From Streptomyces mangrovi (GTDB lineage Bacteria; Actinomycetota; Actinomycetes; Streptomycetales; Streptomycetaceae), in contig NZ_FOSG01000016.1 in the NCBI RefSeq assembly GCF_900114215.1, positions 1-64,000 on the forward strand: DNA of 64,000 nucleotides, written 5' to 3'. Numbering within the stretch: the stretch's first letter is position 1; each line of letters begins with the position of its first letter. A program made the translations under genes and the position numbers. Under the pieces are notes generated by a model, which saw only the letters and a list, made by a program, of their open reading frames with translations, had not been told where the DNA came from and searched no databases. Of this stretch, positions 50,669 to 59,113 are shown in pieces.

Positions 50669-52816
50669 ATGAAACCCACACCGCGTGTCCTCAGGTGGCT
50701 GGTGCCCGCCGCGCTGATCGTCGTCTGGCTGGCCGTCGGCGGCGCCTTCGGCCCGTACGCCGGGAAGATCAGCGAGGTCTCGACCAACGACCAGGCCTCC
50801 TTCCTCCCCGAGAGCGCCGAGTCGACCAGGGTGATCGAGGCGCAGGAGGACTTCCAGACCTCCGAGACCGTGCCCGCCATCGTCGTCTGGGAGGCCGAGG
50901 AGGGCGGCATCGACGCCGGCCAGCGGCAGCAGGCCGAGCAGGTGCTGACCGAACTGGCCCAGGCCCCCGGCGTCGCCGGCCGTCCCTCCCCCGTGCAGCC
51001 CTCCCAGGACGGTGAGGCCCTGCAGGCCGTCCTCCCGCTCTCCTCCGACCTCGACGAGAAGCTGGGCGACGTCGTCGACACCGTCCTGGAGACCGCCGGC
51101 CAGGTGGAGGGCGCCGAGGCGTACGTCGCGGGCCCGGCCGCCACCCAGGCCGACCTGTCCGAGGCGTTCGCCGGGATCGACGGACTGCTGCTGGGCGTGG
51201 CGCTCAGCGTGGTGCTGCTGATCCTGCTGCTGGTCTACCGCAGTCTGCTGCTGCCACTGGCGATCATCCTCGGCTCGGTCTTCGCCCTCGCACTGGCCAC
51301 CGCGATCGTCTACGTCCTGGCCGAACGGGACGTCGTACGGGTGGACGGCCAGGTGCAGGGCATCCTGTTCATCCTGGTCATCGGCGCCGCCACCGACTAC
51401 GGGCTGCTGCTGTCGGCCCGCTTCCGCGAGGAGCTCGCCCACCGCGGCGACCGCCTGGGCGCCGCGCGGACCGCGCTGCGCCGCTCCCTGGGAGCCATCG
51501 TCGCCAGCGGCTCCACCGTCGCCCTGGGCCTGCTGGCCCTGCTGCTGAGCGATCTGCGCAACAACCAGGCCCTGGGCCCGGTCGGCGCCATCGGCATCGC
51601 CTGCGCGATGCTCAGCGCCCTGACCTTCCTGCCCGCGGTGCTGGCGGTGCTCGGCCGGTCCGCGTACTGGCCCGCCCGCCCCAAGCCGCCCGCGGACCCG
51701 TCCGACCCGTCCGCCGCCCGGGGAGTGTGGGGCCGGGTGGCGGCCCTGGTGGACCGCTCCCCGCGCCGGGTGTGGGCGGTGTCGCTGGCGGGCCTGGCGA
51801 TCGCCGCCGCCTTCTTCCCGGCCCTGTCGTCCACCGGCGTGCCGACCAAGGAGATCTTCGTCGGCGGGGCCCCGTCCGTCACCGCCCAGGAAAGGCTCGA
51901 CGAGCACTTCCCCGGCGGTTCCGGCAACCCCGCCGTGATCATCGCGGACGCCGACCGGGTGCGGGAGGTCACCGCCGCCGCGCAGGACACCGAGGGCGTG
52001 GTCTCGGCCGCCCCGGTCACCTCCTCGGGCCGCCCCGGCGGAGGCGAGCCGCTGGTCGTCGACGGCCGGGTGAGCGTCCAGGCCACCCTGTCGGCCGGGG
52101 CCGACTCCGACGCGGCCCTGAACACCGTCGAGCGGCTGCGGGAGCAGGTGCACGCCGTGGACGGCGCCGACGCCCTGGTCGGCGGCTACACCGCCCAGCA
52201 GCTCGACACCCGTGAGACCGCCCGTGAGGACCGCGCGCTGATCATCCCCGTCGTCCTGGTGATCATCCTGGTCATCCTGATCGGGCTGCTGCGGTCGGTG
52301 GTGATGCCCGTGTTGCTGGTGGCGACCGTGGCCCTGAACTTCCTGGCCACCCTGGGCATCGCCGCCCTGGTCTTCGAGCACCTCCTCGGCTACAGCGGCA
52401 CCGACCCCTCCATCCCGCTGTACGGATTCGTGTTCCTGGTCGCCCTCGGGGTGGACTACAACATCTTCCTGATGACCCGGGTCCGCGAGGAGACCCTGGT
52501 GCACGGCAACCGGATGGGCGTGCTCAAGGGCCTGACCGCCACCGGAGGTGTGATCACCTCGGCCGGGGTGGTGCTGGCCGCCACCTTCGCGGCACTGGTG
52601 GTGATCCCGCTGTCCTTCCTGGTGCAGATCGCCTTCATCGTCGCCTTCGGTGTGCTCATGGACACCGTCCTCGTGCGCTCCCTGCTCGTCCCGGCCCTCG
52701 CCAGGGACATCGGGCCGGCCGTGTGGTGGCCCAGCGCGCTGAGCCGCCGCGGCGAGGAGACGGGGACACGGCCCGGAGGGAACCGGGAGGAGCGCCCCGC
52801 GCCGGATGCCGGGTAG
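50669..52816 (+). CDS. MMPL family RND transporter
   Basis: A 715-aa inner membrane exporter with two repeats, each with one helix, an external domain and five helices. The proton-relay region appears as ILVIGAATDYGLLLSARFREEL in the first half and FLVALGVDYNIFLMTRVREETLVHGNRMGVLKGLTATGGVITSAGVVLAA in the second, both typical of MMPL proteins (YdfJ/ActII-3 type). Substrates of the family are lipids, pigments or drugs; here unknown. ATG 50669 with GGGGAG. Regulated by the divergent MarR protein in all likelihood. Confidence 0.94.
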   Translation: MKPTPRVLRWLVPAALIVVWLAVGGAFGPYAGKISEVSTNDQASFLPESAESTRVIEAQEDFQTSETVPAIVVWEAEEGGIDAGQRQQAEQVLTELAQAPGVAGRPSPVQPSQDGEALQAVLPLSSDLDEKLGDVVDTVLETAGQVEGAEAYVAGPAATQADLSEAFAGIDGLLLGVALSVVLLILLLVYRSLLLPLAIILGSVFALALATAIVYVLAERDVVRVDGQVQGILFILVIGAATDYGLLLSARFREELAHRGDRLGAARTALRRSLGAIVASGSTVALGLLALLLSDLRNNQALGPVGAIGIACAMLSALTFLPAVLAVLGRSAYWPARPKPPADPSDPSAARGVWGRVAALVDRSPRRVWAVSLAGLAIAAAFFPALSSTGVPTKEIFVGGAPSVTAQERLDEHFPGGSGNPAVIIADADRVREVTAAAQDTEGVVSAAPVTSSGRPGGGEPLVVDGRVSVQATLSAGADSDAALNTVERLREQVHAVDGADALVGGYTAQQLDTRETAREDRALIIPVVLVIILVILIGLLRSVVMPVLLVATVALNFLATLGIAALVFEHLLGYSGTDPSIPLYGFVFLVALGVDYNIFLMTRVREETLVHGNRMGVLKGLTATGGVITSAGVVLAATFAALVVIPLSFLVQIAFIVAFGVLMDTVLVRSLLVPALARDIGPAVWWPSALSRRGEETGTRPGGNREERPAPDAG

Positions 52817-52924
52817 CGTTACGGCGCAGGACGGATCCGCAGGTGCCCCGGCCGGGGCGGGAAGGACGACGCACCATGCGGGCCCGGGTCGTCACGGCAC
52901 AGGAAGGCACGGGGTAGCGGCCTC

Positions 52925-53593
52925 ATGCACATCGTCATCATGGGGTGCGGGCGCGTGGGCGCCGCGCTCGCCCGGACCCTGGAGCAGCGGGGTCACACGG
53001 TTGCGATCATCGACCGGGACGAGGCGGCCTTCCGCCGCCTGGGCTCGTCCTTCGGCGGACGCCGGGTGGAGGGGATCGGCTTCGACCGCGACACCCTGCG
53101 CGAGGCGGGGATAGAGGAGGCCGGGGCGTTCGCCGCCGTCAGCAGCGGCGACAACTCCAACATCATCGCCGCCCGCGTGGCACGCGAGATGTTCGGCGTG
53201 GAGAACGTGGCCGCCCGTATCTACGACCCCCGCCGCGCCGAGGTCTACCAGCGGCTGGGGATCCCGACCGTCGCCACGGTCCGCTGGACTGCCGACCAGA
53301 TGCTGCGGCGGCTCCTGCCCTCGGGGGCGGAGCCGCTGTGGCTGGACCCGACCGGAGGCGTCCAGCTCGCCGAGGTGCACGCCTCCTCCGCCTGGGTCGG
53401 GCACCGGGTGAGCCGCCTCCAGCAGGAGACGGGCACCCGGGTCGCCTTCATCACCAGGCTGGGCGAGGCGATGCTGCCCACCTCCGACACGGTGATCCAG
53501 GAGGGCGATCTGGTGCACGTGATGATGCGCTGCGACCGGGTCGGCGACGTGGAGGCCGCGTTCTCGCGCGGCCCCGAGGGGGAGGCACGATGA
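52925..53593 (+). CDS. trkA: TrkA-family potassium uptake regulatory subunit (first)
   Basis: A 222-aa cytoplasmic RCK protein. The Rossmann NAD-binding part begins HIVIMGCGRVGAALARTLEQRGHTVAIIDRDEAAFRRLG and ends near AARVAREMFGVENVAARIYDPRRAEVYQRLGI. A TrkA_C ligand-binding domain follows from about residue 140. The pair structure, with a second TrkA overlapping by 4 nt, is the CeoB/CeoC-type arrangement of actinobacteria, gating a K+ transporter. No trkH is nearby; the KimA-like permease 4.7 kb upstream is a possible partner. Confidence 0.94.
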   Translation: MHIVIMGCGRVGAALARTLEQRGHTVAIIDRDEAAFRRLGSSFGGRRVEGIGFDRDTLREAGIEEAGAFAAVSSGDNSNIIAARVAREMFGVENVAARIYDPRRAEVYQRLGIPTVATVRWTADQMLRRLLPSGAEPLWLDPTGGVQLAEVHASSAWVGHRVSRLQQETGTRVAFITRLGEAMLPTSDTVIQEGDLVHVMMRCDRVGDVEAAFSRGPEGEAR

Positions 53594-54273
53594 GGGTCGC
53601 GATCGCCGGAGCCGGCGCGGTGGGCCGTTCCATCGCCGGGGAACTGCTGGAGAACGGCCACGAGGTGCTGCTGATCGACAAGGCGCCCGGCGCCATCTCG
53701 GTGGAGCAGGTGCCACAGGCCGAGTGGCTGCTGGCCGACGCCTGCGAGATCACCTCGCTGGACGAGGCCGCGCTCCAGCGCTGCAACGTCGTGATCGCCG
53801 CGACCGGCGACGACAAGGTCAACCTCGTGGTCTCCCTGCTGGCCAAGACGGAGTACGCCGTGCCGAGGGTCGTGGCGCGGGTGAACCACCCCAAGAACGA
53901 GTGGCTGTTCAACGAGTCCTGGGGCATCGACGTGGCCGTCTCGACCCCGCGGCTGATGTCCGCGCTGGTCGAGGAGGCCGTCAGCGTCGGCGATCTGGTG
54001 CGGCTGCTGCGCTTCAGCCAGGGCGACGCCAACCTGGTCGAGCTGACCCTGCCCCCCGAGTCGGCGCTGGCCGGCACGCGGGTGGGCGAGGTGCGGTGGC
54101 CCGAGGACACCGCGCTGGTGACGATAATCCGCGGCAGCAGGGTCCTCACCCCGGGCCCCGAGGACTCCCTGGAGCCGGGTGACGAGCTGCTGTTCGTCGC
54201 CGCCCAGTCCCGCGAGGAGCAGTTGGAGGAACTGCTGTCGGTGCGCCGGGAGCCGGAGGACGACTCCCGGTAG
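53590..54273 (+). CDS. trkA: TrkA-family potassium uptake regulatory subunit (second)
   Basis: A 227-aa RCK protein. N-terminal MRVAIAGAGAVGRSIAGELLENGHEVLLIDKAP and DACEITSLDEAALQRCNVVIAATGDDKVNLVVSLLAKTEYAVPRVVARVNHPKNEWLF give the Rossmann fold; the C-terminal DANLVELTLPPESALAGTRVGEVRWPEDTALVTIIRGSRVLTPGPEDSLEPGDELLFVA is TrkA_C. The ATG at 53590 overlaps the stop of the first trkA (ATGA), so they are translated together and probably form a hetero-complex. Confidence 0.94.
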   Translation: MRVAIAGAGAVGRSIAGELLENGHEVLLIDKAPGAISVEQVPQAEWLLADACEITSLDEAALQRCNVVIAATGDDKVNLVVSLLAKTEYAVPRVVARVNHPKNEWLFNESWGIDVAVSTPRLMSALVEEAVSVGDLVRLLRFSQGDANLVELTLPPESALAGTRVGEVRWPEDTALVTIIRGSRVLTPGPEDSLEPGDELLFVAAQSREEQLEELLSVRREPEDDSR

Positions 54274-54290
54274 CGGCGGGCTCCGCAGAC

Positions 54291-54332
54291 GAGGGCGGCG
54301 GCCCCGGCCTGTCGGCCGGGGCCGCCGCCCTC
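54291..54332. terminator. Bidirectional terminator, perfect 19-bp stem
   Basis: GAGGGCGGCGGCCCCGGCC-TGTC-GGCCGGGGCCGCCGCCCTC: 19 perfect pairs with a TGTC tetraloop, placed between the convergent trkA and DUF3159 genes. Confidence 0.92.
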
Positions 54333-54378
54333 GCCGTGTGCCGTACGGCCGCCGCGGGGCCGTGAGGGGGCCGGGGGC

Positions 54379-55161
54379 TCAGGAGTCCGTCCGCGCCTCG
54401 CCCGCCACGCGCTCGCGCTCCTTGTCCCGCTCCTTCTTCCTCTCCGCCTCCGCGGCCTCCTCAGCCTCCGCGGCCTCCATCTCGGCGATCACGTCGATCG
54501 GCGGCGGGGCCTTGGCCAGGAAGACGTAGGTCAGGTAGACGCACAGCAGCAGCGGCGGGATGCCGAGCGCCACCTTCACCCAGCCGAGCTGGGTGGCGTC
54601 GCCCCAGAAGTAGATCGGGAAGAGGATGGCCGACTTGGCCAGCAGGACGATGCCCCAGGCCCAGGTCGCCTTGGTGTAGGCCGTCAGGCGGCCGGGGTTG
54701 CGGGTGCGCCAGGAGAGGTTCTCGCGCATCAGCGGCCCGAGCAGCACCCCGATCAGCGGGAAGCGCACCATCGCCGAGAGGCAGTACGCGACCGCCAGCC
54801 CCAGGGTGTAGAGCATGCCCGGCAGGTAGAAGTTCTTGGCGTCGCCCGACATCATCGCGAAGACCGCGCCGATCCCGACCCCGAAGACGCCGCTGAAGGC
54901 GTGCTTGAGGGTCTCGCGCTGCACCAGGCGGGCCAGCGCGAGCAGGACGCTCAGGCCCAGGGCGGCGACGGCCGCGAGGTGGATGTCGCGCCTGATCGTG
55001 TAGACCAGCACGAAGACCAGTCCGGGCACGGTGGTGTCCACCATGCCCCGTACTCCGCCGAACGCCTCCATCAGCGCCTTGTCCGTGACCGTCGGACCGG
55101 GCGCGCCGGCCTCGGCCCCGGGCCCGTCCACGCCGGCGGCCGGCTTGTCGAGAGAGGTCAC
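54379..55161 (-). CDS. DUF3159 family membrane protein
   Basis: A 260-aa protein with about five to six hydrophobic helices (LVFVLVYTIRRDIHLAAVAALGLSVLLALARLV; NFYLPGMLYTLGLAVAYCLSAMVRFPLIGVLLGPLM; TKATWAWGIVLLAKSAILFPIYFWG). GGVRGMVDTTVPGLVFVLVYT and the RETLKHAFSGVFGVGIGA motif are typical of DUF3159. The charged C-terminal tail (EEAAEAERKKERDKERERVAGE) is cytoplasmic coiled coil. GTG 55161 lies 3 nt after the upstream OB-fold gene's stop; the two are conserved neighbours in Streptomyces. Function unknown. Confidence 0.92.
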   Translation of the reverse strand: MTSLDKPAAGVDGPGAEAGAPGPTVTDKALMEAFGGVRGMVDTTVPGLVFVLVYTIRRDIHLAAVAALGLSVLLALARLVQRETLKHAFSGVFGVGIGAVFAMMSGDAKNFYLPGMLYTLGLAVAYCLSAMVRFPLIGVLLGPLMRENLSWRTRNPGRLTAYTKATWAWGIVLLAKSAILFPIYFWGDATQLGWVKVALGIPPLLLCVYLTYVFLAKAPPPIDVIAEMEAAEAEEAAEAERKKERDKERERVAGEARTDS

Positions 55162-55164
55162 CCG

Positions 55165-55572
55165 CTACTCCTGTCCGCTGTCCTGTCCGATGGGTCGCAG
55201 CTCGTACTTGGGGTTGAACAGCACCGGGCGGCCGCGGTTCATCGCGATCCGCCCGTGGGCGATCAGCCTGCGGCCCGGTTCTATGCCCGCGATGGACCGG
55301 CGGCCGAGCCAGACGACGTCCAGCGGGGCGGACCCGTCGAACAGCTCCGCCTCCAGCGCGGGCACGCCCGCCCTGGGGCGCTGCGTCACCGTGCGCAGCG
55401 TACCGGTGACCGTGACGATCTGCCGGTCGCCGCAGTCGCAGATGCGGGTGCAGCCGCTCTCCTCGGTGTCCTGCCGGAGTTCGGCGGAGAGCAGATCCTC
55501 CTGGGAGGAGGCCAGACGCCCGAGGAGGCGCCGCAGCCGGCCGCCCCTGTCGAGTCGGGTAACGCCACTCAT
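55165..55572 (-). CDS. OB-fold nucleic-acid-binding protein
   Basis: A 135-aa protein with an N-terminal helix (LDRGGRLRRLLGRLASSQEDLLSAELRQ) and a five-strand OB-fold (RQIVTVTGTLRTVTQRPRAGVPALEAELFDGSAPLDVVWLGRRSIAGIEPGRRLIAHGRIAMNRGRPVLFNPKYEL), like the anticodon or RecG-type OB domain. Two cysteine pairs before it (GCTRICDCGD) might bind metal. ATG 55572. Co-transcribed with DUF3159 (3-nt gap). Confidence 0.9.
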   Translation of the reverse strand: MSGVTRLDRGGRLRRLLGRLASSQEDLLSAELRQDTEESGCTRICDCGDRQIVTVTGTLRTVTQRPRAGVPALEAELFDGSAPLDVVWLGRRSIAGIEPGRRLIAHGRIAMNRGRPVLFNPKYELRPIGQDSGQE

Positions 55573-55719
55573 ACGGCCAGCCTACCCGCGCCCGTCACCC
55601 CCCGTAATGCCCCGGAGGGCCCCGGAACCGGATGTGACCGAAGGCTCCTTCCCCGGCGTCCTCCGAGCCCCCGGCGGACCCGGCGCTCCGCGACGCGCAC
55701 CGGGCTCACGGCTCGCGGT

Positions 55720-56430
55720 TCAGGGCCGGACCGGCAGTGGACGGAGTTCCGGGCCGGCCTCGCTCAGCCGTCCGTCGCGCAGTTCCAGGACGCGGTCGCA
55801 GCGGGACAGCAGCCAGGGCTCGCGGGTGGCGACCAGCGCGGTGGTGCCGCGGGCGCGGACGGCGGTGTACAGCAGCTCCAGCACCCCGGCGGCGTCGCCG
55901 GGGCCGAGCAGGGCGGTGGGTTCGTCGGCGACGAGCAGCGCCGGCCGGATGGCCAGCGCGCGGGCGACGGCGACGCGCTGGCGCCGGGCGCCGTCGATCT
56001 CGTCGGGCCGCAGCCCGGCCAGTTCGGCGAGGCCGGCCTCGGCCAGCAGCCGGGAGACCCGCTCGTCGCGCTCGCGCGCGGGGATGTTGCGCAGCCGCAG
56101 CGGAACGCCGACGTTCTCGGCGACGGTGAGGACCGGCAGCAGCCCCGGGGAGGGGAAGACGATGCCGATACGGTCGCGGCGCAGCCTCAGCCGCTCCTGC
56201 TCCCCCATGCCGTCCAGCCGCGCCCCGTCGACGGTGATCCGGCCCGAGACGGGGGTGTCGAGCCCGCCGACGAGGCCCAGGAGTGTCGTGCGGCCCGCGC
56301 CGGGGCGCCCGGTGACCGCGACGAACTCACCGCGCCGGACGGTGAGCGACAGGCCGCGCAGCACGGGCGGCGCGGCGGGTGCGTGGCCGTAGGAGTGGTG
56401 CAGGTCCTCGACGTCGACCACGGCGCCCAT
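55720..56430 (-). CDS. ABC transporter ATP-binding protein with degenerate motifs
   Basis: A 236-aa FtsE/LolD/MacB-type ABC ATPase fold. Walker A reads VTGRPGAGRTTLLGL, with Arg in place of the essential Lys. The LSGGQ signature is replaced by the segment PDEIDGARRQRVAVARALA. Walker B is kept as ALLVADEPTALLGPGD, and the switch region ALVATREP lacks His. No permease gene is adjacent. It may have lost ATP hydrolysis and act in binding only, or be decaying; the frame is nevertheless intact. ATG 56430. Confidence 0.88.
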   Translation of the reverse strand: MGAVVDVEDLHHSYGHAPAAPPVLRGLSLTVRRGEFVAVTGRPGAGRTTLLGLVGGLDTPVSGRITVDGARLDGMGEQERLRLRRDRIGIVFPSPGLLPVLTVAENVGVPLRLRNIPARERDERVSRLLAEAGLAELAGLRPDEIDGARRQRVAVARALAIRPALLVADEPTALLGPGDAAGVLELLYTAVRARGTTALVATREPWLLSRCDRVLELRDGRLSEAGPELRPLPVRP

Positions 56431-56610
56431 ACGGCCTCCCCTTCCGGACGGCTCCGGACGGTGCCGAGCCTAGCGCCGCATCGGCCGGGGTTCACCCCGT
56501 CCGGCGCCGGAGCCCGCCGCCGACCGCGGCCGGCCGTCACCCGTCACGGGCGGTGCGGCGGGGCTCCCCGCCGGAGCCCCGCGCCTCACGTCCCGAGGAC
56601 CGCGTCCCGC

Positions 56611-57399
56611 TCAGCGGACCTCGGTGATCTCCGGGCCGCGCTGGAGCTTGTCGATGCCGCCGGCGAAGCGGGAGCCCTCCTGGGCCTGCTCCTGCTGGAC
56701 GCCGTCGGGCACCATCTGCGCGTCGTCGGGGAGCTTGAGGACGATCGGGTCGCGGGGCGCCATCGGGGATTCCCCGCGCACCACGACCGTGTCGCGGAAG
56801 ATCTGCTCCAGCAGTCCGGCGGCCTGCGGCTGCACCGCGCCCTGGCCGGAGATGACACCGCGCAGGAACCAGCGGGGGCCGTCCACTCCGATGAAGCGCA
56901 CGACCTGCATACCGCTGTTGCCGTCGGGCAGCCTGACCGGCACCTGCGCGCGCAGCTCCCAGCCCAGGGGTCCCTCGACCTCGTCGATGATCCCGCCCTT
57001 CTGGGTGATGCCCGAGGCGATCTCCTCGCGCACCTCGTCCCAGATGCCCTCGCGCTTGGGGGCGGCGAACGCCTGGAGCTGGACGGCGCTGTCCTTGAGC
57101 ACGATCGTCGCGGCGACGATGGCGTCACCGGCGACCTCCACCCGCAGCTCCATGCCCGGCACTCCGGGCACGAACATGCCGCCCAGGTCGACCCGGCCCT
57201 CGGCCGGGGCGTGCAGCTCGCTCACGTCCCAGGGGCCGTCCGGCCGGGGGGCCGGGGGAAGCTTGACCCGGGCCTGCTCGCCACCGGTGCCGTCGGCGGA
57301 CCCGTCCGACGCGTCGGTGCCCTCGTCGGATCGTTCCGTCTCGAACTCGTCCGAGGCGCCCTCGGGCTCTACCTGCTTCTTGCGACGACGTCCGAACAC
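56611..57399 (-). CDS. DUF3710 family protein
   Basis: A 262-aa soluble protein. The N-terminus MFGRRRKKQV is followed by an acidic disordered stretch (about 12-45), then the conserved domain beginning GPWDVSELHAPAEGRVDLGGMFVPGVPGMELRVEV and ending MAPRDPIVLKLPDDAQMVPD. This is the DUF3710 family, found beside dut in actinobacteria. GTG 57399 lies 1 nt after the dut stop, so they form an operon. Function unknown. Confidence 0.93.
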   Translation of the reverse strand: MFGRRRKKQVEPEGASDEFETERSDEGTDASDGSADGTGGEQARVKLPPAPRPDGPWDVSELHAPAEGRVDLGGMFVPGVPGMELRVEVAGDAIVAATIVLKDSAVQLQAFAAPKREGIWDEVREEIASGITQKGGIIDEVEGPLGWELRAQVPVRLPDGNSGMQVVRFIGVDGPRWFLRGVISGQGAVQPQAAGLLEQIFRDTVVVRGESPMAPRDPIVLKLPDDAQMVPDGVQQEQAQEGSRFAGGIDKLQRGPEITEVR

Positions 57400-57400
57400 G

Positions 57401-57961
57401 TCACTGTCCCTTCAGATCGGCAGCCTCGTCGGCCGCGACCGCAGCGTAATGGTTGTGCTGTGCAGCGTGGTCCTGTGCGGTGCCGTCCTGTGCGGCGTGG
57501 CCGCCCGTGGAGCCGAAGCCCCCCGCCGCTCGCGCCGATCCCGGCAGTTCCTCCACCTCGTGGAAGCGCACCTTCTCGACTTGCTGGACGACGAGCTGGG
57601 CGATGCGGTCGAACCGCTCGAACCGCACGCTCTCGCGCGGGTCCAGGTTGGCCACGATCACCCTGATCTCCCCACGGTACCCGGCATCCACGGTTCCGGG
57701 GGCATTCACGAGGCAGACCCCGCAGCGGGCCGCCAGACCGGAGCGCGGATGCACGAAGGCGGCGTACCCGTCGGGCAGTGCGATGGAAACCCCCGTGGGC
57801 AGAACGGCCCTCTCGCCGGGGGCCAGTTCGGCCGCCTCGGTGGTGACCAGATCGCAGCCGGCGTCGCCGGGGTGGGCGTAGGCGGGCAGCGGCACCTCGG
57901 GGTCGAGGCGGCGGATCAGCACCTCGACGGGCTCGCGTCCGGGCAGACCGGCGCCGCTCAC
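57401..57961 (-). CDS. dut: Deoxyuridine 5'-triphosphate nucleotidohydrolase (dUTPase)
   Basis: A 186-aa trimeric dUTPase that converts dUTP to dUMP and pyrophosphate, keeping uracil out of DNA. All five motifs are present: HPGDAGCDLVTTE, PRSGLAARCGV, VNAPGTVDAGYRGEIRV, RFDRIAQLVV and RAAGGFGSTGG. The last 25 residues (Ala/Gln/His-rich, HAAQDGTAQDHAAQHNHYAA) extend past the family's usual end. GTG 57961 overlaps the thioesterase stop (GTGA). Confidence 0.97.
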   Translation of the reverse strand: MSGAGLPGREPVEVLIRRLDPEVPLPAYAHPGDAGCDLVTTEAAELAPGERAVLPTGVSIALPDGYAAFVHPRSGLAARCGVCLVNAPGTVDAGYRGEIRVIVANLDPRESVRFERFDRIAQLVVQQVEKVRFHEVEELPGSARAAGGFGSTGGHAAQDGTAQDHAAQHNHYAAVAADEAADLKGQ

Positions 57962-58542
57962 GGGTTCACCTCGAAGGCGCGGGCCCGGCGGACGGTGTCG
58001 GGATCGGCCATCGCGGCCTCGATCTCGTCCTTGCGGCCGTGGTCGACGAAGTGCTCGACCTTGACCTCGATGAAGAGGGCGTCGGCGCGCACGGCGAGGG
58101 GGCCGTCGGGGCCGCCGACGCGTCCGGTGGCGGTGCAGTAGATCTTGCGCCCGTGACGGGCGGTCACCCGCGCCGTCAGGTGCAGCACGGAGTCCACGGG
58201 GACGGGCTGGAGGAAGTCGGTCTCCAGGCGCCCGGTGACCGAGATGGTGTGCATCAGCCAGTTCAGGGAGCCCAGGATCTCGTCCATGGCGGTGGCCAGC
58301 AGTCCGCCGTGGGCGAGGCCGGGGGCGCCCTGGTGCTCGGGGCGGACGGTGAACTCGGCGGTGACGCTGACACCCTCGCCCGCCCGGGCGTCGATGTGCA
58401 GCCCGTGGGGCTGCTCGGTGCCGCAGCCGAAACACTGCGCGTAGTGGGCTCCCAGCGGCTCTCCGGGGGCGGGGGCGTCGGGGTGGCGCACCGGGGGAAC
58501 GGCGTCGTCCGGCGGGGTCAGGGATGTCTTGGTGGCACTCAC
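57958..58542 (-). CDS. PaaI-type hot-dog thioesterase
   Basis: A 194-aa hot-dog-fold protein. HYAQCFGCGTEQPHGLHIDARAGEGVSVTAEFTVRPEHQGAPGLAHGGLLATAMDEILGSLNWLM carries the HGGxxAxxxDE motif of PaaI/acyl-CoA thioesterases; an N-terminal CFGCG motif is common in the actinobacterial branch. GTG 58542 was chosen; the frame upstream overlaps the divergent DUF3093 gene. Upstream of and overlapping dut by 4 nt, a conserved pairing. Substrate unknown. Confidence 0.92.
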   Translation of the reverse strand: MSATKTSLTPPDDAVPPVRHPDAPAPGEPLGAHYAQCFGCGTEQPHGLHIDARAGEGVSVTAEFTVRPEHQGAPGLAHGGLLATAMDEILGSLNWLMHTISVTGRLETDFLQPVPVDSVLHLTARVTARHGRKIYCTATGRVGGPDGPLAVRADALFIEVKVEHFVDHGRKDEIEAAMADPDTVRRARAFEVNP

Positions 58543-58600
58543 GGATGCTGACCTTACCGCCGGGTCAGTGAACCGGTCGCGGGCGTGCCAAGCTGGGGAC

Positions 58601-59056
58601 ATGCTTCCTCCCGGCGTGCTGTACGACGAGCGGCTGACCGCACCCCGCGTCTGGTGGCTGATCGCCGCCCTGTCCGGGGTCGCCCTGGGCCTGATCCTGT
58701 TCCCCCTGGGCCTGATGCCCCTGCTGGGCGGTCTGGTGGTGGGCACGGCGCTGGGCGCGGTGGCGGTGAGCGCCTACGGATCGGCCCGTATCCGCGTGGT
58801 CGCGGACTCGCTGGTCGCGGGGGACGCCCGGGTGCCGGTCTCCGCGCTGGGCGGGGCACACGTCCTGGACGAGGAGGAGGCCCGCGCCTGGCGCACCCAC
58901 CGCGCCGATCCGCGCGCCTACATGCTGCTGCGCGGCTATGTGCCCACGGCACTGCGCGTGGAGGTCACCGACCCCGCGGATCCCACGCCGTACCTGTATC
59001 TGTCCACCCGGCGCCCGCGGGCGCTGGCCGACGCGCTGGAGGCCGCGCGCCGGTAG
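58601..59056 (+). CDS. DUF3093 family membrane protein
   Basis: A 151-aa protein with a pair of N-terminal helices (RVWWLIAALSGVALGLILFPLGLMPLLGGLVVGTALGAVAVSAYGS), then a soluble domain (ARVPVSALGGAHVLDEEEARAWRTHRADPRAYMLLRGYVPTALRVEVTDPADPTPYLYLSTRRPRALADAL), the DUF3093 signature. The ATG at 58601 precedes the first hydrophobic segment. Divergent from the thioesterase-dut operon, its usual neighbour in Streptomyces. Function unknown. Confidence 0.94.
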   Translation: MLPPGVLYDERLTAPRVWWLIAALSGVALGLILFPLGLMPLLGGLVVGTALGAVAVSAYGSARIRVVADSLVAGDARVPVSALGGAHVLDEEEARAWRTHRADPRAYMLLRGYVPTALRVEVTDPADPTPYLYLSTRRPRALADALEAARR

Positions 59057-59113
59057 CGCGGCCGGACCGGGCGTACCGGGCCGGCGAAGAGCCCGGTGAG
59101 GGGGACGACGGGG

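Noticed and set aside
54901..57666. 921-codon plus-strand open frame
   Set aside because: Antisense to DUF3159, OB-fold, ABC ATPase and DUF3710 genes that all have family signatures; no domain of its own.
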